Shown here piece after piece: positions 1 to 9,043 of a DNA stretch of 64,000 bases. Under the pieces are notes generated by a model. It was not told where the DNA came from, did no database searches, and saw nothing but the letters and a program-made list of their open reading frames with translations. The stretch's first letter is position 1. The number at the start of each line of letters is the position of its first letter. A program made the translations under genes and the position numbers. The stretch is from a virus. The stretch covers positions 124,001 through 188,000 of IMG/VR virus record IMGVR_UViG_3300033997_000243; one strand, given 5' to 3'.

Positions 1-77
1 TTTTCTATAACACCCGCACTATACGCCCAATTAAACGCTGCTGTACGAATATTTAAAAATTGACCCACTGAATTCAT
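1..77 (-). CDS. Hypothetical protein, 3' end outside window
   Basis: Only the first 25 codons are present (product begins MNSVGQFLNIRT); the rest lies beyond the left edge. The start is chosen because AAGGAAAG stands a few bases before the ATG, and the stop of the upstream gene is 10 bp away, as is usual in this compact minus-strand operon. Nothing can be said about function. Confidence 0.7.
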   Translation of the reverse strand, partial: MNSVGQFLNIRTAAFNWAYSAGVIE

Positions 78-87
78 TTTTCTTTCC

Positions 88-837
88 TTAGATGAAACAA
101 TCATCAGATCTACTAAACAACTTAGTACCATTTAATGTTTCCACAAATACATAGTTTCTGAAAGTATGCTTGCAGACTGGATGTAATTCTTTTTGTAGCT
201 CAACATTGAAAACACCTGACCAGTATTTCAATAGCTTAACAGGATCAGCTTCATTTGTCTTTACTGCGTCTGCTAACTTTAATCGAATCGCAGCTTTTAA
301 ACAATATTCTTCAAATGATTTACATGCTTGATTCAAGTCAAGATTGTAATGCTCACCAAAAAAGAATTCTTGTTCTTTCTGCACCAAAGAATCAAAATTA
401 GTTAGATCTCCAAAACCAAACACTTTGATGTATACATCTTTTAATTGTTCGTATGAATTCCAACGCAACGTGATTGTCTGTACAAATTCTGGAACTTCAG
501 TTTGAAATTCTACGAATTCTGATGTGTTTGGCATTCGTTTCATTATAATGCTAATAGATATATCTGGATTAGATTGCATTAATAAAACGCTGTGCTTGAA
601 TATGTTTTCTACACGATCAAAACCTAATTCAGAATACACCAATGAAATATGGCCATGATCTTCAGTATCATTACCGCTGTTATACTCAAGCACCGATACA
701 CCGTTATAAGAGTTTATTAAGCGAATAAGTGGAGTTAATGTTGGAGAAATTAAATTGTTAGCCAGATAACGATCCGTTATCTGTTTTCTTTTGAAAAGCA
801 AATCTTCACTTACTCGTAGATAGTCGCAGTGAATCAT
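88..837 (-). CDS. Hypothetical protein, SYNGVSVLEYNSG-type family
   Basis: 249-residue acidic protein of unknown function. The frame is open 26 codons further upstream, but AAAGGAG stands just before the ATG at 837 and the neighbour's stop is 1 bp away, so that start is preferred. Its segment INSYNGVSVLEYNSG, a following hydrophobic LVY strand and a later TLRW strand match in order with INTNYGVTSLYSCSG, LLVY and VIRW in the protein at 13322-13927. I take the two as diverged paralogs. In other phages, proteins with this GVxTxxSCSG type of motif are also uncharacterised. Confidence 0.85.
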   Translation of the reverse strand: MIHCDYLRVSEDLLFKRKQITDRYLANNLISPTLTPLIRLINSYNGVSVLEYNSGNDTEDHGHISLVYSELGFDRVENIFKHSVLLMQSNPDISISIIMKRMPNTSEFVEFQTEVPEFVQTITLRWNSYEQLKDVYIKVFGFGDLTNFDSLVQKEQEFFFGEHYNLDLNQACKSFEEYCLKAAIRLKLADAVKTNEADPVKLLKYWSGVFNVELQKELHPVCKHTFRNYVFVETLNGTKLFSRSDDCFI

Positions 838-838
838 A

Positions 839-1381
839 TTAAACTCCTTTGGAAACTTTGTTCCAGCGAATTCCTTGGCGTATAATAAAATCTTGCAAAG
901 CCGAAGAATTTTCATTATTCAAGGACATACGTTTTAAAATATCAATATGCTTCATTACAGAGGCTTCTATAACCACCTGAACATTCGCAAATTCATTTTG
1001 CATATCAATATAAGGCGGCCATGTTAAATTGGTAACAATATGTGAAACATTTGGATCTTGAAAACCTAATATTTGTTCGGCATCTGTTAAGTTGTCACTA
1101 ATCTGTTTCGCGCATTTACGAAGTTCATAAGAAATACGTCCAGCCGAAGTTAATTCTGGCAGATAGGTATTATCAAAATACTTTTCACGCGCATTCTCAA
1201 AATCTTGCAGATTAAAATCCTGAGTTAAAACAAGTGCAAGGTTTAGTAAGTTTGTTGTCCAACGGGCAAAATATCTGTAAGACTTTACCGTTGCCTCTAT
1301 TTCAGAAAACTCTTGTTTTGGGGTGTTGGCCTTGTTTTCCGTTTGGGCTGGAACGCGACCTGATTCACTAGCTGAATTCAC
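839..1381 (-). CDS. Hypothetical helical protein
   Basis: 180 residues starting at GTG, with GGATAA about ten bases upstream. It begins with a polar, probably disordered stretch (about residues 1-25, rich in S, E, Q and K) and continues as a mainly helical protein without recognisable motif. It is separated from both neighbours by 1 bp, so the three genes are almost certainly co-transcribed. No family recognised. Confidence 0.82.
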   Translation of the reverse strand: MNSASESGRVPAQTENKANTPKQEFSEIEATVKSYRYFARWTTNLLNLALVLTQDFNLQDFENAREKYFDNTYLPELTSAGRISYELRKCAKQISDNLTDAEQILGFQDPNVSHIVTNLTWPPYIDMQNEFANVQVVIEASVMKHIDILKRMSLNNENSSALQDFIIRQGIRWNKVSKGV

Positions 1382-1382
1382 T

Positions 1383-1979
1383 TTAGTTATCCTGTAAATA
1401 TTTTGATTTGAAGTCCTCTGGATAAATTCCAGAACCGCATAATATCCGCGCTTTAGCTATATTATTAAATATAAGCGCTTTGTTTGGAAATTCTGAAAGC
1501 AAGCTGCATAAATTTTCAGAATGGCGTAGAAGTATTTCTTGTATAAGATAATAAAACTCACTCATTTTTTCAGTGGATAGTGAAGAACATACTTCATGTA
1601 TTAAACTTTCTATATTAACGTCAATGTCGTTGTGTTCTTCACGTTCTGATCTTAATCCACCTACATCAAATAGTACACTTTGCATAACACTGGCCGTATT
1701 TGCCAAACTTTTTAATATTGGAAAATGACCATACAATGCAATTGGGTTCAGACCTTCGATTTCCTCGGCAGCAACCGAACAAATTTTATGAATGTTTTCT
1801 AAATACAACTCAGTTAATTTCTTAAAGCGTTTTTTGGACGATGTATCTGGATCGTCTTTCTCAAGTAAAATACTTTGATATAGCAGATGACACGTTATTG
1901 ACCAGTTTCCGAATTCGTTGAGAACATGAAGGACTTTTTGAATTTGAAGCATCTTCACGAACATTGTTTCTTTTTTCAT
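1383..1979 (-). CDS. Hypothetical helical protein
   Basis: 198 residues, ATG preceded by GAGGTGAG. Predominantly alpha-helical by composition, with heptad-like hydrophobic spacing near the N-terminus and no membrane segment or catalytic motif. Its size and helical character resemble the adjacent 180-residue product, but I cannot align them. Function unknown. Confidence 0.85.
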   Translation of the reverse strand: MKKETMFVKMLQIQKVLHVLNEFGNWSITCHLLYQSILLEKDDPDTSSKKRFKKLTELYLENIHKICSVAAEEIEGLNPIALYGHFPILKSLANTASVMQSVLFDVGGLRSEREEHNDIDVNIESLIHEVCSSLSTEKMSEFYYLIQEILLRHSENLCSLLSEFPNKALIFNNIAKARILCGSGIYPEDFKSKYLQDN

Positions 1980-1987
1980 TACTCACC

Positions 1988-2542
1988 TCATTTATACTGT
2001 TGACTTGGAACCAATGGACGAGATCTTATTTCCGTAATCTTTTCAGCTACTTTAACGCGAGTTCTGTAAAAAGTTCGGGTGTCGTATATACCGCAGTTGA
2101 AGCAAGTATTTTCAACAAAGAAAGTGCGGCCCCAACGATTATGGATATTGTACCAAATGTGTGCGTAAATATGTTCACGTTTTACAACATTCACAACAAA
2201 ATGTGATTCAGGCGCATTTCTATAAACACCTATAGTCACATAAAGATCTTGCTCTGGTAAGTAAGGGCCAAGAAAATCTTCAAAGTATTTGTAAATATCC
2301 TCAGCAGCAACATCCTTGCTACTTAAATTCATAACCTGAGCTAAGTCCCAAGCGTTATGAATTGTATAGCGCGGAAACCATTTAACGTAAAGCGTGTGAT
2401 CTTCGTGAAGTTTACCTTTGTGATCTTTCCAATCTACAAAGGTTCTGGCGTATCTTGTTAAATAAGCATCTTCACAAATTTCCGTTTCTCGTCGTACAAT
2501 AGTATTTCCAGCACGAAACGGTACAGGTAAGTGCGCGGCCAT
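1988..2542 (-). CDS. Hypothetical protein rich in aromatic residues
   Basis: 184 residues, ATG preceded by AGGGAAC. Unusually rich in Tyr, Trp and His, with a likely beta segment around residues 100-150 (YVTIGVYR, HFVVNVVKR, HIYAHIWYNIH). Two cysteines in ENTCFNCGIY form one CxxC but no second pair, so a zinc site is not supported. No family recognised. Confidence 0.85.
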   Translation of the reverse strand: MAAHLPVPFRAGNTIVRRETEICEDAYLTRYARTFVDWKDHKGKLHEDHTLYVKWFPRYTIHNAWDLAQVMNLSSKDVAAEDIYKYFEDFLGPYLPEQDLYVTIGVYRNAPESHFVVNVVKREHIYAHIWYNIHNRWGRTFFVENTCFNCGIYDTRTFYRTRVKVAEKITEIRSRPLVPSQQYK

Positions 2543-2543
2543 T

Positions 2544-3467
2544 TTAGTTCCCTAACAAATTTTGGTCTGTGTTACGAAGAATATAGCGTACAAGATCTTC
2601 ACTTAACTGATGCACAAAAGATTCCCAAAAGATTTGCTTATTTCCATAAAAAACTGTGTGCCTCAACTGATCAGTTATGGCTGAATGTCCAGAGGAAAGA
2701 ATCCTCTTATTATTTTTAAGAGCATCAAATATAAGATCAGATACTTCTCTGTTTATATTGTGACCAAACACATTGACATACAATTCAGATATATCTCGAT
2801 CAAAAAACACGAAGGCAAACTTTCCGTCGCCCGTCGGTAAGAATTCAACAATCTGTTCCAGATTGGAGCGTAAGAATTTTGACTTAACGGTTATCTTGAA
2901 AATTATGCGATCTGGATAATCCAATTTTTGGCCAGAAACTTCATTATGCCAGTAACCATAAGATACTTCTCTTCTTACTTCATCTTGCCAGAAATTTGTA
3001 ACCTGATCAAAATACAACTGGCTATAGGTCGGCATCTTTTTACCGTCAAGACACAAGGTTAGACAATGCTGTAAGAACTCAACACTTGAAAACAAAGCAA
3101 TTGCTTGAGGAACTTGATCGAAAATCTTTGTATTTAATCTGCAACTTGAAACCGTAACCTGAAAATTTTCATGTTCTCTGATTATATTTACGTTTCGATC
3201 TTCTAGATCTTGCCGTTGTGCCATAGTTAAACGGCCTTTAATTAACGGCTGTACTTCTCTAAAATAAGAACAAGCTGAAACGCCTGTAAATTCATTAAAT
3301 GGATTTTCACCAGAAAACATTGTCATTAATGCACTATTAATATGCAACTCTACAATTTTTGGATCTTTATCTTTCTCCGCTGTGTAAAAGTAATTCAAAG
3401 TGTTTGGCAATGGCTGAAAATCTATATCGTTAGTTAATGTAAAGTGTTTGGGATAAACAATTTTCAT
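2544..3467 (-). CDS. Hypothetical protein
   Basis: 307 residues, ATG preceded by AAGGATTG. A soluble mixed alpha/beta protein with no signal peptide or membrane segment and no motif I recognise. It overlaps nothing and is spaced 1 bp from both neighbours, consistent with translation within one operon. Function unknown. Confidence 0.87.
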   Translation of the reverse strand: MKIVYPKHFTLTNDIDFQPLPNTLNYFYTAEKDKDPKIVELHINSALMTMFSGENPFNEFTGVSACSYFREVQPLIKGRLTMAQRQDLEDRNVNIIREHENFQVTVSSCRLNTKIFDQVPQAIALFSSVEFLQHCLTLCLDGKKMPTYSQLYFDQVTNFWQDEVRREVSYGYWHNEVSGQKLDYPDRIIFKITVKSKFLRSNLEQIVEFLPTGDGKFAFVFFDRDISELYVNVFGHNINREVSDLIFDALKNNKRILSSGHSAITDQLRHTVFYGNKQIFWESFVHQLSEDLVRYILRNTDQNLLGN

Positions 3468-3468
3468 A

Positions 3469-4002
3469 TCAATCCTTGTTGATCATTTGTTCAGTATCTA
3501 TGTAATCAGAGCCACTCAGTTTTTCAGCTAGATATTGATTGTGTTCGATTGATCTTCTGCATTGATCTGTTATCAAATTTGGTGTACATAGTTCCTGATA
3601 AATTTGAGTAAGTTCATAAACACAATCGTTATCCGGCAATCTCTTTAACTGATCCTGTATTATTTCCAACATGGCGAATTCAACGACATCCCGAAGTATA
3701 TTAACTTCTATCATTAATGCACTCATTTGAACTTCTGTATTTTCCAAGAGATTTGCATAAGACAACTTTTCAATTGCTGTTGCCCTAGATTCTTTGTATT
3801 TAGTGACAGGGCTTGGATCACCTAAATGACGACACAGTGCAATAATCAGTCTGCGTAAATTCGCTATTGTTCTTGCAGCTAAATCACGTTCACTTCTGTT
3901 TCTCGCATTGAACTCGATGGGAATCATTTGGGCCATGCAATTGCGTAAAATAGTCTCAGCTATTTGAGTAGCTTTTTGCAACTTGAATTCTCTTCTACTC
4001 AT
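3469..4002 (-). CDS. Hypothetical helical protein
   Basis: 177 residues, ATG preceded by GAGGACAA and overlapping the upstream gene's stop by 8 bp. Strongly alpha-helical, basic at the N-terminus (MSRREFKLQKATQ) and acidic at the end. It could be a small helical bundle or a binding protein, but no family is recognised. Confidence 0.86.
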   Translation of the reverse strand: MSRREFKLQKATQIAETILRNCMAQMIPIEFNARNRSERDLAARTIANLRRLIIALCRHLGDPSPVTKYKESRATAIEKLSYANLLENTEVQMSALMIEVNILRDVVEFAMLEIIQDQLKRLPDNDCVYELTQIYQELCTPNLITDQCRRSIEHNQYLAEKLSGSDYIDTEQMINKD

Positions 4003-4552
4003 TTGTATTGTCCTCTGTTATAGCCAGAAAAACTGCGGTTGCAGGACAATCAGTTTTTTGATCATTCCTGTATAAGCATCTAACATGACGATCATAACTG
4101 TTAGCAGAAAACATATCAAGTTCATCACCAAAATAGTTTTGTTTGAATTCAGAAGCTGCTTTTCTGAACTTACATTCGGACAAAAGACGATCAAGAATAC
4201 TATTCGTTTCTTTCTCTACTGGCTCTTTTACCGAATTTCCTCTCCGCATTTCATCTGTAATGTTTTCCAGCTTGGAAATATTTGCTTTAATGTTGGCCTC
4301 AAGCATTTGAGCAATAGTTATATTTCCTTGCCAAGTGGTAGCCAATGGCATTTTGCCCTGCATGATACGATCTGCATCTGGAATGTCTTTCTCAATACCT
4401 AACAGAAAATACAATTGCATTTTGATAATAAGATCTGCTTTGCGTAACGCATGTACAAGACGGTTGCTTGATTCCAGAACGGTCAAACCTCTGGCCCGTA
4501 TGTCGGCTTCTTCCATGAAAATTGTTAGTAAGGCATCGTATATATTTTGCAT
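3995..4552 (-). CDS. Hypothetical helical protein
   Basis: 185 residues, ATG preceded by AAGGTAAA. Predominantly helical; three cysteines are scattered and form no obvious metal site. Overlaps the downstream gene by 8 bp, which suggests coupled translation with the other small helical protein there. Function unknown. Confidence 0.86.
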   Translation of the reverse strand: MQNIYDALLTIFMEEADIRARGLTVLESSNRLVHALRKADLIIKMQLYFLLGIEKDIPDADRIMQGKMPLATTWQGNITIAQMLEANIKANISKLENITDEMRRGNSVKEPVEKETNSILDRLLSECKFRKAASEFKQNYFGDELDMFSANSYDRHVRCLYRNDQKTDCPATAVFLAITEDNTNE

Positions 4553-4553
4553 T

Positions 4554-5000
4554 TTATTTACCTTTTCCCTTAACTATCTGCACTGGACAGTTGAAATTGT
4601 TTATCAGTAATTGGTGACACTCTGATTGCCATGCTTTGAGAACTTCTGGATCTACATAATTGCCAATTACATTTTCACCATTTTCAAAACTGTTTGGCAA
4701 TCCTTTAGACTGCCAAAATGCTCTGGCATATTGAAATGCAATTTTTGCCAATTCAATGTCAAAGTAGATTTGCATATAATGAATATGCCATCTTGTTACC
4801 AAACCTTGTTTTAGCAGTTTGCCAACTTGCATACGTTCAACCGCACTACTACTGTTGCACAAACATATTTTAGCGCTCCAATAAAAATTGGAGTCTGGAA
4901 CAACACAGAATTTGTCGGTGTCTCTATTGTACAATGTTTTCACGGCTAAAGAATAAAGTTGTTTAATCCATAGCCAGTTCAATAATTCTGTGTTGTTCAC
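4554..5000 (-). CDS. Hypothetical protein with GTG start
   Basis: 148 residues. The frame is open to 5039 inside the upstream gene, but GAGGTG stands six bases before a GTG at 5000, which removes the 21-bp overlap; this start is preferred. A soluble, Trp- and Tyr-rich helical protein. No motif or family recognised. Confidence 0.82.
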   Translation of the reverse strand: MNNTELLNWLWIKQLYSLAVKTLYNRDTDKFCVVPDSNFYWSAKICLCNSSSAVERMQVGKLLKQGLVTRWHIHYMQIYFDIELAKIAFQYARAFWQSKGLPNSFENGENVIGNYVDPEVLKAWQSECHQLLINNFNCPVQIVKGKGK

Positions 5001-5017
5001 AGTACACCTCGCAAGAT

Positions 5018-5644
5018 TTATTTTCCGATTACACGCCAAAGTCCATGACTTATAGGTTCAATCAAACCTTTGGCTTTCGCCAACTGGATTACACGCTGGA
5101 CATAATTGGCAGCAATCAAGTTATTTTCCAATTTTCCTTCTGCGTTACGTTGAGTAATTGAACTTGGAATACTGATTTGTAATGCAAACTTTTTAAGTTC
5201 CTGCGTTTTAAATGTTTTACCCGACAGCATTTTCGCACGTATCAGTTGTTGCAACTCACGTTTGATCGCATAGCCTTTATATCCAGTTGTGGCGGCACGA
5301 GTACAATAATCCATTGTGAATTCTTCTCGTGCCTTGGACAAATCCATATTAAACTTTTTCAAAAACCACAAATTGTTTTCCCGACTAAAAGACACTAGCC
5401 GACTGACAGCAGCCAAGCCTTTTGTAGCAACATGCTCAGCAATGCACTCACGGCCAATACTATTCTTTTTGCTACGGTATTCAACTTCAATAAATTCTGG
5501 CACACCGACTGATATTAAATGTTGCTTGACATCATCTAAAGTAAATCCCTCTTCAGCAGTTTGTTCTACAAAGTTTCGCACAACCTGTCTTAATTTTTGA
5601 CAAGCTTTATACTCAGTGGCCGTATTATATTTTGGAATTTCCAT
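5018..5644 (-). CDS. Hypothetical protein, possible winged-helix C-terminus
   Basis: 208 residues, basic, ATG preceded by AAAGGTGA. The C-terminal 70 residues have the rhythm of a winged-helix fold: a helix beginning FKTQELKKFA, then a recognition-like helix NYVQRVIQLAKAKGLI, then a short wing ending HGLWRVIGK. This suggests nucleic-acid binding, but only by pattern; no specific regulator family is recognised. Confidence 0.85.
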   Translation of the reverse strand: MEIPKYNTATEYKACQKLRQVVRNFVEQTAEEGFTLDDVKQHLISVGVPEFIEVEYRSKKNSIGRECIAEHVATKGLAAVSRLVSFSRENNLWFLKKFNMDLSKAREEFTMDYCTRAATTGYKGYAIKRELQQLIRAKMLSGKTFKTQELKKFALQISIPSSITQRNAEGKLENNLIAANYVQRVIQLAKAKGLIEPISHGLWRVIGK

Positions 5645-6377
5645 TTTTCACCTTTTTCTTAATTGGTTTGTAGTAAAGTTCTAGCGCCAGCACATAACTT
5701 TGATTGTTGTTCTTTAGATGTACTGTCCTGAAATGTACTTCGTGTTTTCTTAAAAAGTTTGTCAAGGCCATACGACCAATTCCTTCTTTGAGTTCGTGCG
5801 AAGCTACTCGAATATCAGAAGCTGCTTTTCTCACACATTCATCCAAAGAATCGCCTTTGACCTTTACCTTGATACATTTGACTCTAGTGCTTTGATCGCA
5901 TAAAGATCCAAAATTAGATCCGACCGTACTGCAAATTGTTTTGGCCAGATTCACCGTAAATTGTTGGGCTTTATCTAAAGCTAGATTTACAGTTCCACCT
6001 ACTGTATAGCCAGCTACTTCTTTTGTATCTGGAATCGGACGCTTTAGATCTTTAACATTCAATGACTGTCTTTTATCTTTAGACAAAGCAGTTTGCAGCG
6101 CACGAGCTTTTGGTGCCATCAACGTAACGTCCGAAGATAGTACGCTTACCTGCGAATCTATTGTTACTGGAATTCGTTTTCTCTTCGGCCTTTCTATATC
6201 CTGAATAGCAATGTATTCAGAAAGTGCTTGAATCATTAATACCGCAATTTGTTTATCAATAGGAACCTGCATTGCATGTGCGCTAGGTGTTTTGATTTCT
6301 ATGTGATCTCTTGAATCCAAAGGATCTGATTCAACTTTCACATATCTTTCACCATCAACTTTTTCAATTTTAATCAA
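5625..6377 (-). CDS. Hypothetical basic protein, likely TTG start
   Basis: About 250 residues, Lys-rich (ends in KPIKKKVKNGNSKI). GGAG stands seven bases before a TTG at 6377, just past the stop of the upstream gene; starting at 6440 would overlap that gene by 70 bp with no ribosome site. The middle (about residues 90-115) is basic and Pro-rich, and the C-terminal 100 residues look alpha/beta. No family recognised. The 20-bp overlap with the next gene is normal here. Confidence 0.8.
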   Translation of the reverse strand: MIKIEKVDGERYVKVESDPLDSRDHIEIKTPSAHAMQVPIDKQIAVLMIQALSEYIAIQDIERPKRKRIPVTIDSQVSVLSSDVTLMAPKARALQTALSKDKRQSLNVKDLKRPIPDTKEVAGYTVGGTVNLALDKAQQFTVNLAKTICSTVGSNFGSLCDQSTRVKCIKVKVKGDSLDECVRKAASDIRVASHELKEGIGRMALTNFLRKHEVHFRTVHLKNNNQSYVLALELYYKPIKKKVKNGNSKI

Positions 6378-6627
6378 TTTTATTCTCCAACTGTTTACGC
6401 CATTTTCTGTGGTTGCGAACATAGACAATCCACATTGCAATGTTCATTGGCAACAAACCCCAATTTTTACTGAGTATTATCCAAATAAGCCAAAGCACTT
6501 GATTAAATAAACCTATCAGCCAAGCATTGCGATTTAGATTTCCAGCCAACACCGTCTGCCAAATGGATATAGCGGAAAGCAACCACGGCAGGTAGCTAAC
6601 TAGATCTGAAATTGATAAACTAAACAA
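6370..6627 (-). CDS. Small three-helix membrane protein, PnuC-like
   Basis: 85 residues with three hydrophobic segments (about 10-28, 36-52, 56-70) and a basic C-terminus (VRNHRKWRKQ). The order AWLIGLFNQVLWLIW, then WGLLPMNIAMW, resembles small phage membrane proteins related to one repeat of PnuC-type nicotinamide riboside transporters; that relationship is from memory of the family. The start is a TTG overlapping the stop of the previous gene, with GGTGG upstream. Probably inner-membrane; substrate unknown. Confidence 0.78.
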   Translation of the reverse strand: MFSLSISDLVSYLPWLLSAISIWQTVLAGNLNRNAWLIGLFNQVLWLIWIILSKNWGLLPMNIAMWIVYVRNHRKWRKQLENKID

Positions 6628-6982
6628 AGGCGGCCACCGAAATTAAAATAAGAGAAGTAGAGTCAGTTACCAACTTACGCTTTAATATAGAGCTTAAGTA
6701 AAAATCCTCTACTTTTAAGCAGATTATTCCGAGTAGTACACTCAGGCTGCTATACAAAACTAAGGCTTCAACCATGCCTGTATTCGCTTCTGTACCTACA
6801 CGAACCAGCGAAACAACCATCAAAAGTTGGTAAGCAAACAATCCTAATAGAACTGTGCATAACACATCGGAATTGCATTTACTTGTATCTCTTGCTGTAA
6901 ACGCTTCACGCTCTACCTTCATCACAGAGATATAGCCAATAATAGTGGCTATCAAACTGGCTACCAATAAATAAGCTTCCAT
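6620..6982 (-). CDS. Four-helix integral membrane protein
   Basis: 120 residues, ATG preceded by AAGGAAAT. Four hydrophobic segments (about 3-20, 45-62, 70-88, 104-119) separated by short charged loops. It lies directly upstream of another small membrane protein and overlaps it by 8 bp, so the two may be made together. No family recognised. Confidence 0.84.
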   Translation of the reverse strand: MEAYLLVASLIATIIGYISVMKVEREAFTARDTSKCNSDVLCTVLLGLFAYQLLMVVSLVRVGTEANTGMVEALVLYSSLSVLLGIICLKVEDFYLSSILKRKLVTDSTSLILISVAAFV

Positions 6983-6983
6983 G

Positions 6984-7247
6984 TTATTTCCTTTTATCTA
7001 AGTTGATACCGATCATGATCCAAAGTGGCACACAAACAAAGTTGAGTGTGTACAAATTTGAATCCGATTGCTTAAAAGTTTTGGTGTATATTCCTAACAA
7101 ACGAACTTCTTTGACCTCTTCATCTTCTTCGCCCCAAGTTCCAGATTTTGCTATGTTAATACTTGCACAGCAATTTCCAATCTTTAAAAAGATTTTTATG
7201 AACTCAATAACCAGAGAAAAAGTTTCGTTCCGACTATTTAATTCCAT
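6984..7247 (-). CDS. Small hypothetical protein, acidic middle
   Basis: 87 residues, ATG preceded by AGGACAAG. Hydrophobic stretches near residues 8-25 and 68-82 flank a strongly acidic middle (GEEDEEVKEV). It may be membrane-associated, given the two membrane genes directly downstream. No family recognised. Confidence 0.78.
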   Translation of the reverse strand: MELNSRNETFSLVIEFIKIFLKIGNCCASINIAKSGTWGEEDEEVKEVRLLGIYTKTFKQSDSNLYTLNFVCVPLWIMIGINLDKRK

Positions 7248-7317
7248 TGTCTTGTCCTGTGCGAAACATTGTATTTACATGCGAAGTAGCAATTATTGTT
7301 AAAACAAGTAACCACAT
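7234..7317 (-). CDS. Candidate 27-residue membrane peptide
   Basis: A very short frame filling the gap between its neighbours: ATG at 7317, GGAGAAG about ten bases upstream, product starting MWLLVLTIIATSHVN and ending with a TAG inside the next gene. The first 11 residues are hydrophobic enough for a membrane anchor. Placement and ribosome site argue for a gene; shortness argues against. Part of a run of small membrane genes. Confidence 0.4.
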   Translation of the reverse strand: MWLLVLTIIATSHVNTMFRTGQDNGIK

Positions 7318-7318
7318 A

Positions 7319-8653
7319 TTACTTCTTCTCCAAATTTTCTTTTAGTTTGGTCAACATGAATTCTTTCGCTGAATCCAAAGCAGTTGTAACAGTTTCTGTA
7401 GAATTTAATGACGCATTTCTTACGGCCTCACGCATCATAAGCAGTCCAGTTTCGCTATCTTCCAAACATTTGGTCATGCCAGAAGTTAACATGCTGGTAG
7501 CAAAATCGAATACAGAAAGTTCGTGAATAAACTGCATCTTTTTAAAATCTTCGGCAGACAGTGGCTTCCCAGTTTGAAGTGCATCAATAAACTTTTTACG
7601 AGCATCTTCAATAGGATCGACAACAGCTTTTGACTTATGTTCTTCTTGAACATAATCCTTAGATGAATTGAACAGTTGAGATTTAAACAAAATCAGTTTC
7701 TCTATTAAATAAGCTTGAGTCACATTTCCAGCAAACTGAAATTCCTCACCACCTTGCACTTTAGCTGAAAATGCAAGTTTATGCAGTACCAAACAATTGA
7801 ATAGCCAAAGACTATAAGCGTCTTGATCCATTTCCAGTACAGGCTGTGTAGCACCTCTTAAAGTTTCTGCGGCCACTATTAAAGTTTCTACTGCTGTACA
7901 CAAAGATTCATAGCTATTTTGTATAAAAATAGAATCGTAGCCTTCTGTAGATTTAATGGCTGTATTCAAAGTAGATAATACAGAGGCTTTCAGATCATTT
8001 ATTTTACGCAACCCCATTAGTTTTTCCGGTGTAACAAGATTTTTGCTAAAGCTACTATCAAGGAATTTTGAATTGTAATCTGCCACCGATTCATACAGGA
8101 AAATAAAATCTTGCAAAGCATTTCTGCTAAAACCTTGTTCTTCTTTATTTTCCAATCGACTTAACGATGCCTCAATTTCTTTTAAATATTCAATACAGTC
8201 AACTGTAGAATGCAGAATACGAGAATTCGCTACCCTAAAATCTTGATAACGCTGATTCAACTTTTGATTAAACTCAGCTATAGTTTTAGGCTTGAAAAGT
8301 TTTCCAGCTGATATACGGATTTTTGAAATTACATCAAATTTGCCGCTACCTGCCAAGGCTACTGGCGTAGAACTCATTGCTTTATGCAGCAATCCTTTTT
8401 CGTGCATTATGGCGTCAATATCAAAAATGTCATGAGCTGTTATTTCATCACGCTCTGGAATATCAGTAGTCTCATTTTCATCGAATGCAACAAAATGAAT
8501 GTTAGGCAATATATCAAGTATAGATTTTATACCGCTGTTGCTAAAGAGCTTTATAAGCATATCACCAATGGCTGTGATTGTAAAAGATGTGTATTCGCTT
8601 GTCCTGCCATTAGCCAGTGAAATAGCGGTAGCATAAAGATGATTCAGTTTCAT
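7319..8653 (-). CDS. Large hypothetical helical protein
   Basis: 444 residues, ATG preceded by TTGGAGC. Almost entirely alpha-helical with long amphipathic stretches (about 130-200 and 210-270) suggesting coiled-coil or helical-bundle structure; no membrane segment and no catalytic motif. A stem-loop with a T-rich tail lies just upstream of it at 8666-8705, so it may begin its own transcript segment. Function unknown. Confidence 0.88.
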   Translation of the reverse strand: MKLNHLYATAISLANGRTSEYTSFTITAIGDMLIKLFSNSGIKSILDILPNIHFVAFDENETTDIPERDEITAHDIFDIDAIMHEKGLLHKAMSSTPVALAGSGKFDVISKIRISAGKLFKPKTIAEFNQKLNQRYQDFRVANSRILHSTVDCIEYLKEIEASLSRLENKEEQGFSRNALQDFIFLYESVADYNSKFLDSSFSKNLVTPEKLMGLRKINDLKASVLSTLNTAIKSTEGYDSIFIQNSYESLCTAVETLIVAAETLRGATQPVLEMDQDAYSLWLFNCLVLHKLAFSAKVQGGEEFQFAGNVTQAYLIEKLILFKSQLFNSSKDYVQEEHKSKAVVDPIEDARKKFIDALQTGKPLSAEDFKKMQFIHELSVFDFATSMLTSGMTKCLEDSETGLLMMREAVRNASLNSTETVTTALDSAKEFMLTKLKENLEKK

Positions 8654-8665
8654 AAATTTTGCTCC

Positions 8666-8705
8666 AAAAATAGAAATAGGGAACCAGAAATAATCCAGCT
8701 CCCTA
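8666..8705 (-). terminator. Probable intrinsic terminator
   Basis: On the minus strand AGGGAGC pairs with GTTCCCT (one G-T) around a 13-nt loop and is followed by ATTTCTATTTTT. It sits between the stop of the zinc-finger-like gene and the ribosome site of the 444-residue protein. Moderately stable; could give partial termination. Confidence 0.55.
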
Positions 8706-8714
8706 GTTAATAGT

Positions 8715-8725
8715 TGATTTACAGT
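8715..8725 (-). repeat. Post-stop motif ACTGTAAATCA, copy 1
   Basis: The 11-nt minus-strand motif begins directly after the TAA at 8726-8728. Identical copies follow three other stop codons in this window (15244, 40196, 61736). It is too short to fold; a protein- or RNA-processing signal is possible. Confidence 0.5.
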
Positions 8726-9043
8726 TTAGATAAGACTTGATGGCTTAACGATTTCGGTAAATGTTTTACCCTCAAACTTTTTAATATAGTTTTCGTAGTC
8801 CTCTGGCCGCATGTTTAAAACCTGAGTCTTACCGTCCCAAAGGCGTCGAGTGAAATACATATGCCATTTGCCAGCACTTTTATCAACTTCACCGCTTTTA
8901 TAGTGTGTTGGTGTGCAAGCTGAACATAATGCAGTACCATCTGGAATATCACAAACTTTTTTATGATTGTCGAAACGTGTCCACCAGTTACCACAGCCTG
9001 TATTTTCTACGCAACCACAAACTTCGCAAACAAACATTGGCAT
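8726..9043 (-). CDS. Small zinc-ribbon-like protein
   Basis: 105 residues. Two cysteine knuckles (CEVCGC near residues 6-11 and CSAC near 40-43) suggest one zinc site. The start MPMFVCEVCGCVENTGC, then ALCSACTP and GKWH, matches a small uncharacterised protein family common in phages and bacteria. Probably binds zinc in the cytoplasm; partner unknown. The ATG is preceded by GGTGTAAC. Confidence 0.85.
   Translation of the reverse strand: MPMFVCEVCGCVENTGCGNWWTRFDNHKKVCDIPDGTALCSACTPTHYKSGEVDKSAGKWHMYFTRRLWDGKTQVLNMRPEDYENYIKKFEGKTFTEIVKPSSLI

Noticed and set aside
1988-2542. Zinc finger in the 184-residue protein (CFNC)
   Set aside because: Only one CxxC pair and no second Cys or His pair nearby.
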